Shown: positions 1 to 6,381, counted from the first letter of the stretch. The stretch: 6,504 nucleotides of DNA from Bryobacteraceae bacterium (GCA_030044325.1 JASHWA010000138.1:1-6504), one strand, 5' to 3'. Made by a program: numbers and translations. The notes: generated from the sequence alone by a model not told the origin.

Positions 1-1
1 C

Positions 2-73
2 GGACGTGAAGTGGTGGACGCGGTCGCGGACGGCAAGCGCGCCGCGATCGGAATTGCACAATGGCTGACCTGA
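2..73 (+). CDS. preT: 3' end of PreT, NAD-dependent dihydropyrimidine dehydrogenase small (flavin) subunit (partial)
   Basis: Only the last 23 codons are present, ending at TGA 71-73; the 5' part lies outside the window. The reading frame gives a tail with VVDAVADGKRAAIGI, which matches the C-terminal helix pattern of PreT and related GltD-like FAD/NAD(P)H oxidoreductases (a 'VVDAV..GK.AA..I' ending). In characterised bacterial systems PreT takes electrons from NAD(P)H and passes them to PreA. The 13-bp overlap with the start of preA supports the assignment, because preT-preA is the standard gene order. Identification rests on a short tail plus context, so another GltD-like small subunit cannot be formally excluded. 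Confidence 0.8.
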   Translation, partial: GREVVDAVADGKRAAIGIAQWLT

Positions 74-1365
74 GCACCAATTTCGCGGGGATCCGCTCGC
101 CCAATCCGTTCTGGCTCGCATCCGGCCCTCCCGCCAATTCGGGCGATCAGGTGATGCGGGCCTTCGACGCCGGTTGGGGCGGCGCGGTCTGGAAAACGCT
201 GGGTGAGCCGATCGTCAACACCTCGTCGCGATACAGCTCCATCGATTGGAACGGCCAGCGTATGATGGGCCTGAACAACATCGAGCTGATTACCGACCGT
301 CCGCTCGAAACCAATTTGCGCGAAATTTCCGAAGTGAAGAAGCGTTATCCGAATCACGCCGTCATCGCGTCGTTGATGGTCGAATCCAAGCGCGAAGCCT
401 GGCATGAAATCGTGAAGCGCGTCGAGGATGCCGGCGCCGACGGCCTGGAGCTCAACTTCGGCTGCCCGCACGGAATGAGCGAACGCGGCATGGGCAGCGC
501 CGTGGGCCAGGTTCCCGAATACTGTTCGCTGATCACGCAGTGGGTGAAAGAAGTCGCGCAAACGCCCGTGCTGGTGAAGCTGACGCCCAACATCACCGAC
601 ATTCGCCCCGTCGCCCGCGCGGCGCAAAAAGGCGGCGCCGACGGATTATCGGCGATCAACACGATCAACTCCATCACCGGAATCGATCTCGATACGCTCA
701 TCCCGCGCCCCAACGTAGATGGAGCGTCAGCTCACGGCGGATATTGCGGACCCGCGGTGAAACCCATCGCATTGCACATGGTGCAGCAAATCGCGAGCGA
801 TCGCGAAGTGCAACTGCCCATCTCTGCGATCGGCGGCGTCGCCACGTGGCGCGATGCGGTGGAATTTTTCTTGCTTGGCGCGCAATCGGTGCAGGCGTGC
901 ACCGCGCCGATGCACTGGGGCTTTCGCATCGTCGAAGACATGCTCGACGGCTTGAAAAACTGGATGGACGAAAAAGGTTTTTCATCCATCGAAGATTTTC
1001 GCGGCAAGAGTCTGCCTCGCGTTCAAGACTGGAAGCGCCTGAACCTGAATTACAAAATCGTCGCGCGCATTGACGCGGAAAAATGCATCGGCTGCGAGCT
1101 GTGCTACATCGCCTGTTGGGACGGCGCGCACCAGTGCATTCACATGGATCCCCCGGCGCGCCCCGCCATCACCGTCACACCCATTCCCAAACTGGACGGC
1201 GCCAGCCAGGTCCCGCGGAAGCGGGTCCCGCGCGTCGATGAAGCCGAATGCGTCGGCTGCAATCTGTGCTGGCTGGTTTGTCCGGTCGAAAATTGCATCA
1301 CGATGGCGCGCACTGATGAAGGTTCGGCCGCGGAGTCCTGGGAACAAAGATGCCAAAAACGCTGA
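61..1365 (+). CDS. preA: PreA, NAD-dependent dihydropyrimidine dehydrogenase catalytic subunit (FMN, two 4Fe-4S)
   Basis: Cytoplasmic enzyme that reduces uracil or thymine to the 5,6-dihydro form (or the reverse) with electrons from PreT; first step of reductive pyrimidine breakdown. The 434-residue protein has an FMN-binding TIM barrel of the dihydroorotate dehydrogenase type (about residues 1-310) and a C-terminal ferredoxin domain. Compared from memory with mammalian DPD, substrate residues Asn609, Glu611, Ile613, Asn668, Asn736 and Thr737 correspond to N73, E75, I77, N132, N200 and T201. The catalytic Cys671 corresponds to C135 within NFGCPHGMSERGMG, and the flavin-contacting Lys709 to K173. 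Two four-cysteine motifs are complete: C342/C345/C348/C352 and C397/C400/C403/C407. The ATG at 61 overlaps preT by 13 bp and places the protein start normally for the family. The tail after the second cluster is about 20 residues longer than I expect for E. coli PreA and overlaps hydA by 16 bp. All key residues appear intact. Confidence 0.96.
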   Translation: MADLSTNFAGIRSPNPFWLASGPPANSGDQVMRAFDAGWGGAVWKTLGEPIVNTSSRYSSIDWNGQRMMGLNNIELITDRPLETNLREISEVKKRYPNHAVIASLMVESKREAWHEIVKRVEDAGADGLELNFGCPHGMSERGMGSAVGQVPEYCSLITQWVKEVAQTPVLVKLTPNITDIRPVARAAQKGGADGLSAINTINSITGIDLDTLIPRPNVDGASAHGGYCGPAVKPIALHMVQQIASDREVQLPISAIGGVATWRDAVEFFLLGAQSVQACTAPMHWGFRIVEDMLDGLKNWMDEKGFSSIEDFRGKSLPRVQDWKRLNLNYKIVARIDAEKCIGCELCYIACWDGAHQCIHMDPPARPAITVTPIPKLDGASQVPRKRVPRVDEAECVGCNLCWLVCPVENCITMARTDEGSAAESWEQRCQKR

Positions 1366-2738
1366 TCAAGAACGGAACCGTCGTCACCGCAACCGAAACG
1401 CGCCGCGCAGACATCCTGATCGACGGGGAGCGCATCGAAACGATCGCGCCTTCGATTTCCATGGACGCCGAAACCATCGACGCGTCGGGAATGCTGGTGA
1501 TGCCCGGCGGAATCGACGTGCACACGCATCTCGACATGCCCTTCGGCGGCACCACTTCGAGCGACGATTTCGAAACCGGCACCAAAGCCGCCGCATTCGG
1601 CGGCACCACTACGCTGATCGACTTCGCCATCCAGCCCAAAGGCACGCGCATGCGCGACGCGCTCGACACCTGGTGGAGGAAAGCCGAGGGCCGCGCCTCC
1701 ATCGATTACGGGCTGCACATGATCGTCACGGATCTGGGCGAAGCCGGCCTCGAAGACATGGACGAGATGGTGCGCGAGGGCGTCGCCAGTTTCAAACTAT
1801 TCATGGCGTATCCCGGCGTGCTGATGGTGGATGACGCGACCATTTTTCAAGCTCTCAGCCGCACCGCGAAAAATGGCGCGCTGATCTGTCTGCACGCGGA
1901 AAACGGCGGGATCATCGATGTCATCGTGAAGCGCGCCGTCGCCGAAGGCAAGACCGCGCCCATCTATCACGCGCTCACGCGTCCCGCGACGGCCGAAGCG
2001 GAAGCCGTGCATCGCGCCGTGGCCATGTCGGAGATCTCCGGCGCGCCGGTCTACATCGTGCACCTGTCGTCGGAAGACGCGCTGAACGAAGTGCGCGCGG
2101 CGCGCGATCGCGGCGTCCCGATCTTCGCCGAGACCTGCCCGCAATATCTTCTGCTATCGGTCGACGATCTCGCGCGGCCCGGATTTGAAGGCGCCAAGTA
2201 CGTCTTCACGCCGCCGCTGCGCGAAAAACATCATCCGCCCAAATTGTGGGACGGCCTGAGACACGATCATCTCCAGGTGGTTTCCACCGACCACTGCCCG
2301 TTCTGTTTCGAAGATCAGAAAGTGCTCGGCAAAGACGATTTCACGAAAATCCCCAACGGCGGACCCGGCGTCGAAAATCGCCTGCAATTGTTGCATCATT
2401 TCGGCGTAAATCAGGGCAAACTGAGCTTGAATCGCTTTGTCGAGCTGGTCTCGACCACTCCCGCTCGGCTATTCGGCCTCTATCCGCGCAAAGGCGAGCT
2501 CGCGCCGGGATCGGACGCCGATATCGTCATCTGGGACCCGGAAAGCGAACATGAAATCAGTGCGAAAACGCATCATATGCGCGTCGATTATTCGATGTTC
2601 GAAGGCTTCAAAGTGAAGGGCAACGCACGAACGGTCTTTTCGCGCGGCGAAAAAATCGTGGACCACAACGTTTTCCTGGGCCGCACCGGCCGCGGCGCAT
2701 TCTTAAAGCGCGCCGCCCGCGGAGGCGCGTGGAAATAA
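1350..2738 (+). CDS. hydA: Dihydropyrimidinase (D-hydantoinase family)
   Basis: Zinc-dependent cyclic amidohydrolase opening dihydrouracil or dihydrothymine to N-carbamoyl-beta-amino acids; many homologues also open 5-substituted hydantoins. At 462 residues it has normal family length. The binuclear metal site is complete: H58 and H60 in DVHTH, the lysine that becomes carbamylated (K149 in ASFKLFMAYPG), H182 (LHAENGG), H238 (VYIVHLSSEDA) and D314 (VSTDHCPF). Y154, N336 (IPNGGPG) and T287 (YVFTPPLR) sit at the usual substrate-contacting positions. Several hydantoinases carry Ser where T287 sits, a conservative change. The ATG at 1350 lies inside the end of preA and is preceded at 5 nt by a purine-rich GGGAA (1340-1344), suggesting coupled translation. 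Position after preTA makes dihydropyrimidinase the likely physiological role; allantoinase or specialised hydantoinase is less likely but not excluded by sequence alone. Confidence 0.95.
   Translation: MPKTLIKNGTVVTATETRRADILIDGERIETIAPSISMDAETIDASGMLVMPGGIDVHTHLDMPFGGTTSSDDFETGTKAAAFGGTTTLIDFAIQPKGTRMRDALDTWWRKAEGRASIDYGLHMIVTDLGEAGLEDMDEMVREGVASFKLFMAYPGVLMVDDATIFQALSRTAKNGALICLHAENGGIIDVIVKRAVAEGKTAPIYHALTRPATAEAEAVHRAVAMSEISGAPVYIVHLSSEDALNEVRAARDRGVPIFAETCPQYLLLSVDDLARPGFEGAKYVFTPPLREKHHPPKLWDGLRHDHLQVVSTDHCPFCFEDQKVLGKDDFTKIPNGGPGVENRLQLLHHFGVNQGKLSLNRFVELVSTTPARLFGLYPRKGELAPGSDADIVIWDPESEHEISAKTHHMRVDYSMFEGFKVKGNARTVFSRGEKIVDHNVFLGRTGRGAFLKRAARGGAWK
2721..2731 (+). promoter_or_regulatory. 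Shine-Dalgarno and GTG start of the transporter gene
   Basis: GGAGG at 2721-2725 lies within the last codons of hydA, followed 3 nt later by the GTG at 2729. The spacing is shorter than ideal. However, no other start codon is available in this frame before residue 36, and the family's conserved N-terminal LYNEDLAP segment would be lost from that later start, so the GTG is the best choice. Confidence 0.6.
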
Positions 2739-4105
2739 CGCGCGATTCGACTCTCTACAACGAAGACCTCGCCCCCATCCCGCCCGAGCGGCGCACCTGG
2801 ACGCTCTACAACTATGCCTCGCTGTGGGTCGCCATGAGCGTTTGCATCCCCACCTACATGCTTGCCTCGGGATTGATCGCCGGCGGAATGAGCTGGCCCC
2901 AGGCGATCGGGACCATTCTGCTGGGGAACCTGATCGTGCTGGTTCCCATGCTGCTCAACGCGCACGCCGGCGCGAAATACGGGATTCCGTTCCCAGTGTT
3001 CGTGCGTGCTTCGTTTGGAACGCGTGGCGCAAACGTCCCTGCCGTGTTGCGAGCGCTGGTCGCTTGCGGATGGTTCGGAATTCAGACCTGGATCGGCGGG
3101 CAGGCGATTTTCGCGATGCTCAAAATCCTGTGGCCCTCCGTGGGCCCGCAGGGAGTCTGGTTCTGTTTTTTCGCGTTCTGGGCGTTGAATATGTTCGTCA
3201 TCTGGCGCGGGATCGAGACCATCAAGTTTCTCGAAGGCATCGCCGCGCCGTTCATGCTCGCCATCGGTCTGCTTTTGCTGTGGTGGATCACCACGCTCGC
3301 CGGCGGCATCGGTCCCGTGCTCAGCGCGCCGAGCAAATTCAAGTCCACCGCCGAATTCCTGCGTTTCTTCATCCCCTCCCTCACCGGCATGGTCGGATTC
3401 TGGGCGACGGTCGCCCTCAATATTCCCGATTTCACGCGCTACGCGCGCTCGCAGCGCGATCAGGCGCTGGGGCAGGCGCTCGGATTACCCGCGGCGATGA
3501 CGCTCTATTCCTTTATCGGCGTGGCCGTCACTTCGGCCTCCGCGGTGATCTTCGGCGAAGCGATCTGGGACCCGGTGGTGTTACTCGGAAAATTCAACCG
3601 GCCGGTCGTCGCCTCGATCGCGCTGGTCGCGCTGATGGTCGCGACGCTCAACACCAACGTCGCGGCCAACGTAGTCTCGCCCTCGAACGATTTTTCGAAT
3701 CTCAATCCCCGTCGCATTTCCTTCCGCACCGGCGGCTTGATCACCGGCGTCATCGGCGTCCTGCTGATGCCGTGGAAGCTGCTGGGCGATTTCAGCGCGT
3801 ACATTTTCGGTTGGCTGGTCGGATATTCCGGGCTGCTCGGCCCCATCGCCGGAATCATGATCGCGGATTATTTCGTGTTGAGAAGATGCAAGCTCGATAC
3901 TGCGTCGCTGTATGAAACCCGCGGCGTTTACGAATATTCGCGCGGGGTGAACGGGAAGGCGATCTTCGCCCTCGCCGCGGGAATCGCGGTGGCCTTGTGC
4001 GGCCTGGCTGTGCCGCCGCTCAAGTGGCTCTACGATTACGCCTGGTTCGTCGGCTTCTTCGTGGCCGGCGCGATCTATCTCGCGCTCATGCGGCGCCCAC
4101 GATGA
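2729..4105 (+). CDS. NCS1-family nucleobase/hydantoin/allantoin:cation symporter
   Basis: Inner-membrane secondary transporter of the nucleobase:cation symporter-1 family (relatives: Mhp1 hydantoin transporter, PucI allantoin permease), expected to have 12 transmembrane helices in the LeuT fold. The 458-residue protein begins with the typical LYNEDLAP and RRTW region, followed by LNAHAGAKYGIPFPV and GANVPAVLRAL (residues 77-110). Mhp1 substrate residues W117, Q121, W220 and N318 correspond by motif to W115, Q119, W225 and N314; the sodium-site Ser312/Thr313 pair corresponds to N308/T309. The GTG start overlaps hydA by 10 bp. Operon position suggests uptake of uracil, thymine, a dihydropyrimidine or a hydantoin. 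Overall motif style is close to PucI-type permeases, so allantoin remains possible and the exact substrate cannot be read from sequence. Stop TGA at 4103-4105 ends the operon within the window. Confidence 0.92.
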   Translation: MEITRDSTLYNEDLAPIPPERRTWTLYNYASLWVAMSVCIPTYMLASGLIAGGMSWPQAIGTILLGNLIVLVPMLLNAHAGAKYGIPFPVFVRASFGTRGANVPAVLRALVACGWFGIQTWIGGQAIFAMLKILWPSVGPQGVWFCFFAFWALNMFVIWRGIETIKFLEGIAAPFMLAIGLLLLWWITTLAGGIGPVLSAPSKFKSTAEFLRFFIPSLTGMVGFWATVALNIPDFTRYARSQRDQALGQALGLPAAMTLYSFIGVAVTSASAVIFGEAIWDPVVLLGKFNRPVVASIALVALMVATLNTNVAANVVSPSNDFSNLNPRRISFRTGGLITGVIGVLLMPWKLLGDFSAYIFGWLVGYSGLLGPIAGIMIADYFVLRRCKLDTASLYETRGVYEYSRGVNGKAIFALAAGIAVALCGLAVPPLKWLYDYAWFVGFFVAGAIYLALMRRPR

Positions 4106-4170
4106 CGGCGAGTGGCGACACCCGCTCTGTGTGAAAGTGGAAACCGAGCTGTCACCCGCATAACTCGCCG
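4106..4170. repeat. 8-bp perfect inverted repeat directly after the operon stop codon
   Basis: CGGCGAGT (4106-4113) begins at the base after the transporter stop codon, and its exact complement ACTCGCCG lies at 4163-4170, with 49 nt between the arms. In the transcript this could close a large stem-loop in the 3' untranslated region. An 8-bp match at this spacing in GC-rich DNA can arise by chance, so function is only a suggestion. Confidence 0.4.
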
Positions 4171-4174
4171 GCAT

Positions 4175-4215
4175 GCGAGCCGCGCCAGCAACGGCGCGGG
4201 CTCTTACCCCTTTTT
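4175..4215 (+). terminator. GC-rich hairpin with downstream T-run; possible terminator and isolated copy of the tail repeat
   Basis: Left arm GAGCCGCGCC (4177-4186) pairs with GGCGCGGGCTC (4193-4203), with one bulged base and the loop AGCAAC. TTACCCC and then five T (4211-4215) follow. The stem is strong and lies about 70 bp after the transporter stop, so it could end or stabilise the operon mRNA, but the T-run does not directly abut the stem as in a classical intrinsic terminator. Bases 4175-4200 match 6382-6407 at 25 of 26 positions, so the element is also a dispersed repeat and any terminator role may be secondary. Confidence 0.45.
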
Positions 4216-4221
4216 GGCACA

Positions 4222-4233
4222 CCCTCGTAAGGG
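4222..4233. other. Small hairpin in the convergent intergenic region
   Basis: CCCT (4222-4225) and AGGG (4230-4233) flank CGTA, inside a GC-rich patch ending near 4243. The stem is only 4 bp. It lies between the two convergent units and could contribute to 3'-end formation for either strand, but no T-run follows on either strand. The rest of 4244-4323 shows no feature that I recognise. Confidence 0.2.
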
Positions 4234-4323
4234 CGGGGGCACCTGTAATTTTCAGCGACCTCCTGGAGCACTTTCGAAAAACTCTGTAACCCCGGCCACG
4301 CGCTTGATTACTGCTGCGCCCCA

Positions 4324-4998
4324 TTACCGCGCGTTGGCGCTGAGCTGGCCATCGCCCGTAACAAACAGAAACACCGCCAGCGCCAGACCGATCCCCATCG
4401 GCAATTCCGCCCAAAACAACAGCGCATTCTCGAATAAACCCGCAACTCCGATCGCCGCCGCCGCGCCGAAGGCCGCCCCGATCGCTTTTCGCAGCCGGTC
4501 CGGACCATGCCAGAACAACGCTCCGAAAATCGCCAGCGCGATCCATGCGAGCGTCCATTTGACGTAGCTCGCACCGCGAATCGCGTCGATCATCGGCTGC
4601 GTCGTGCGCGCGAGCGAAACGTCCAGGATTCGCAGAATGCCGATGTCTTCGATCACGTCCGCCATCGCCGCCGCGATTCCAAACGCCGCGCCGGCCAAAG
4701 CGAGCCTCGATCCGAACAACCGTCCGAGCGCGATGAACAGCCCCGCGTAGCACGCGATAAAGGCGAAATCGACGTATTGCTTGATGCGCATCGCTTCGCG
4801 GTCGGGGCTCGGTGCTTCGCTCAGAATCGCATCGACTTCCCTGACGTTTCGCGCGAGCTGAATCGCCAGCGCCGGGTCGCGCATCCCTCGCGGCGGGCGC
4901 GACGCGCTGGTGAAATCCGGCTTGCCGTTTAAGGTGATCGTGAGCGCGATCGACGCCAGCGCGAGCGCGGAGACCGTCCGCGCCTTCCCGTCGGTCAC
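4324..4998 (-). CDS. Multi-pass membrane protein of unknown function
   Basis: I do not recognise this 224-residue protein. It has hydrophobic stretches at about 8-24, 75-94, 98-118, 146-163, 171-189 and 195-215, so five or six membrane helices are likely. A polar segment (about 25-72) containing VREVDAILSEAPSPDREAM separates the first two helices and is probably one soluble loop. Conserved-looking polar residues lie inside or beside helices (MADVIEDIG at 112-120, FENALLFWAELP at 189-200). No catalytic motif or transport signature is apparent. Translation starts at GTG 4998-4996, sharing GTGA with the stop of the upstream response regulator, so the two are probably co-translated. A role as output or sensor partner of the regulator is a guess from this linkage. 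Stop TAA is at 4326-4324. Confidence 0.8.
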   Translation of the reverse strand: MTDGKARTVSALALASIALTITLNGKPDFTSASRPPRGMRDPALAIQLARNVREVDAILSEAPSPDREAMRIKQYVDFAFIACYAGLFIALGRLFGSRLALAGAAFGIAAAMADVIEDIGILRILDVSLARTTQPMIDAIRGASYVKWTLAWIALAIFGALFWHGPDRLRKAIGAAFGAAAAIGVAGLFENALLFWAELPMGIGLALAVFLFVTGDGQLSANAR

Positions 4999-5432
4999 TC
5001 TTTGTCGTCGCCGTCGGCCGGGTGTTGCACCAGTGTACGCACCACCGAACCCAGGCGCATGAACTCATCCAGGCGCGACGGCTTGCGGAAATATTGCGTC
5101 GCGCCCAGACGCGAAGCTTCCGCCTTGTCGCGCGGCGAGTCCGAAGACGTTACGATCACCACCGGAACGTCCTTGCAGCGGTCGCTGTGGCGCATATGCT
5201 CCAGGATCTGGTCGCCCGTGCGCTTGGGAAGGTTCAGATCGAGCAGCACCAGCTCCGGGCATTCCTTGTTCGCATTGCGGTCCAGAGTGTCGATATAATC
5301 GACCGCCTTTTCGCCGTCGTCGAGTACGTTCAGCTCGAAATCGAGGCCGGCGCTTTTCAGAGCCTCGCGAACGAGAAAAACGTCCGGCTCCGCATCTTCG
5401 ATCAGTAAAATATTCAATCGCGAGTGAGGCAT
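4995..5432 (-). CDS. Single-domain response regulator (CheY-like receiver, Rcp1 type)
   Basis: A 145-residue stand-alone receiver domain with no DNA-binding or enzymatic output domain. From the chosen ATG at 5432: acidic pair E12/D13 in LLIEDAEPD, phospho-acceptor D65 in LVLLDLNLPKRTG, switch threonine T95 in VVIVTSSDSP, and K117 in the YFRKPS motif. The TSSDSPRD and FRKPSRLDEF style is typical of the Rcp1 subgroup, often partnered with phytochrome-like or other PAS histidine kinases. None is present here. The frame extends upstream to a GTG at 5477 and an ATG at 5465, but the extra residues precede the normal family start. The ATG at 5432, giving MPHSRLNILLIED, fits best although it lacks a clear Shine-Dalgarno sequence. 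The stop overlaps the next gene as GTGA, indicating a two-gene unit. It likely acts by protein-protein interaction or as a phosphorelay intermediate. Confidence 0.93.
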   Translation of the reverse strand: MPHSRLNILLIEDAEPDVFLVREALKSAGLDFELNVLDDGEKAVDYIDTLDRNANKECPELVLLDLNLPKRTGDQILEHMRHSDRCKDVPVVIVTSSDSPRDKAEASRLGATQYFRKPSRLDEFMRLGSVVRTLVQHPADGDDKE

Positions 5433-5460
5433 CAAAGCGTTACAAGCAAAGTTCAAATTT

Positions 5461-5466
5461 ATCATA
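5461..5466 (-). promoter_or_regulatory. Possible -10 element for the response-regulator unit
   Basis: On the minus strand the hexamer TATGAT lies about 28 bp upstream of the chosen ATG at 5432, close to the sigma-70 -10 consensus. No convincing -35 hexamer is seen 16-18 bp further upstream, where the sequence is GC-rich. If real, transcription would begin near 5454, which would support the 5432 start over the longer ones. Weak call. Confidence 0.2.
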
Positions 5467-5587
5467 CGCACCGCCACACCGCCATTCCGCGTTCTACCTT
5501 AAATCCTGCGGGCGTGTGGCTACTGTTTCAAACTGAAGAACCTGAGCAAGTCGCTGGCCGGGACGGGCGTTCACGTTTCACGCCGCA

Positions 5588-5599
5588 CCCGCGCGCGGG
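5588..5599. repeat. 12-bp perfect palindrome in the divergent intergenic region
   Basis: CCCGCGCGCGGG is fully self-complementary. It lies between the divergent response-regulator and small membrane-protein genes, 55 bp before the ATG of the latter. Nearby are two small inverted repeats: GGCGT/ACGCC (5566-5570, 5580-5584) and CCCGA/TCGGG (5602-5606, 5617-5621). It could be an operator or a loopless relative of the hairpin repeats at 6424-6447, but GC-only palindromes are common by chance in such DNA. Confidence 0.35.
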
Positions 5600-5653
5600 A
5601 CCCCGAAACTTTCGCATCGGGCCGCAATCTAACCGTTGAGCTCCTGCTTCAAC

Positions 5654-6088
5654 ATGACACCCTCGCGGAGAAGCGTCCCCGGAGATCGCGGTCTGGCATT
5701 TGTCGTCGTTTCAATGATCGGCGCGGCAATCCTATGGGTCGGCGGGACACGCGAGGCGGGTCGGAAAGAAGCGGCAGCGCGTCCGGTTTCCGCCTATTCC
5801 GTCGATTCCGACGCCCCGCGCAACGTTTCAAACGATTTCCGCTGGTTCGATCTGGAACTGGCGCGCATGGCCTCCGAACGCGGCCTTTCGATCCCGCTCA
5901 AGCTGAACGCGGAGAGAATAGCGGCTTATGAGGGTCGGGTGGCGCTCGACGGAGCGGAGTTTGACCGGCTCAGGGCTTCGAGCGCTCTTGAAATGCGCGA
6001 CGCTGCGCGCAGCCTGCCTCAAGTGGAGCACGGCAAAATCGCGATCTCCCGGGCCAGCCTGCTGATTTCCCTCTCCGGAATCGAGTAG
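5654..6088 (+). CDS. Small membrane-anchored protein of unknown function
   Basis: The 144-residue product is not recognised. After a basic N-terminus (SRR, DR) there is one hydrophobic helix at about residues 14-30 (LAFVVVSMIGAAILWVG), with no evident lipobox or signal-peptidase site. A mostly helical charged domain follows and is probably extracytoplasmic: FDLELARMASERGLSI (65-80), LNAERIAAYEGRV (84-96), FDRLRASSALEMRDAARSL (103-121). The C-terminus is hydrophobic (ISRASLLISLSGIE). There are no cysteines and no catalytic motif. The ATG at 5654 is preferred; a TTG at 5636 in frame adds six residues with no better ribosome site. It is divergent from the response-regulator unit and ends at TAG 6086-6088. 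Codon use resembles a real gene, but without a known family it could still be a spurious frame. Confidence 0.6.
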   Translation: MTPSRRSVPGDRGLAFVVVSMIGAAILWVGGTREAGRKEAAARPVSAYSVDSDAPRNVSNDFRWFDLELARMASERGLSIPLKLNAERIAAYEGRVALDGAEFDRLRASSALEMRDAARSLPQVEHGKIAISRASLLISLSGIE

Positions 6089-6381
6089 CTCGCAAAAATA
6101 AAACTGTATTTCCCCGATTTTCAACCACATCCGTATTTGCTCCGTACTGCCGACTCCCCACTCCCTGCTACCAAATAATCAAGGAGTCCACGTGCTCTTC
6201 CAACGGAGGACGGGATCGGCCAGATAGGGGCTTACTAGTATGCCGCCGAGCGGGCCTGCGTGCGTTGGATGTCAGCCGGTACACGACCGGTGCCAAGCCG
6301 TTGCGGCGCAAATCAAGCGGCCGGTCGCGTCGACGACCGATATTAAATTCGGCTAAAGGATCCGGATCCAATAAATTTTCA
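6089..6381. other. Gene-poor intergenic stretch, no recognised product
   Basis: The first 40 bp (to about 6125) are AT-rich, with A- and T-tracts that could form part of a terminator or promoter, although no clear stem is present. From about 6190 to 6350 the sequence turns GC-rich and carries open frames on both strands, neither with a recognisable domain. The minus-strand frame starting at 6437 begins inside the hairpin array. The plus-strand frame open from about 6216 to the window end has no obvious start and runs through the repeats. A short inverted repeat CCGGT/ACCGG (6276-6280, 6286-6290) is present. It may be a decayed gene or mobile-element remnant, but I see nothing that identifies one. 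Confidence 0.5.
6358..6369. repeat. 12-bp palindrome GGATCCGGATCC
   Basis: A fully self-complementary sequence that is also a direct repeat of GGATCC. It sits in an AT-rich context between the unexplained GC-rich stretch and the start of the hairpin array. It may mark a boundary or be a protein-binding site; no specific role can be assigned. Confidence 0.4.

Noticed and set aside
1350..1365. Possible frameshift or fusion between preA and hydA
   Set aside because: Both frames are complete at this point: the preA iron-sulfur domain ends normally and hydA starts at the usual family N-terminus, so this is an ordinary operon overlap.
1070..1834. Plus-strand open frame of 254 codons across the preA-hydA junction
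   Set aside because: Its composition is typical of an out-of-frame shadow, and both overlapping genes have complete catalytic motifs.
2824..3915. Plus-strand open frame of 363 codons inside the transporter gene
   Set aside because: Arg/His-rich translation with no motif, overlapping the well-supported transporter frame along its whole length.
4112..4567. Plus-strand open frame of 151 codons after the transporter
   Set aside because: It runs through the hairpin repeat and antisense to the membrane-protein gene, with no recognisable domain or ribosome site.
3581..5068. Minus-strand open frame of 495 codons across the transporter and the membrane-protein gene
   Set aside because: It is low-complexity, Arg/Gly/Ala-rich and has no domain. 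It runs antisense to the clear NCS1 transporter and overlaps the membrane protein in another frame; high GC content leaves such frames open.
5424..5639. Plus-strand open frame of 71 codons in the divergent intergenic region
   Set aside because: It overlaps the response-regulator start, has no ribosome site or family resemblance, and crosses the palindromes.
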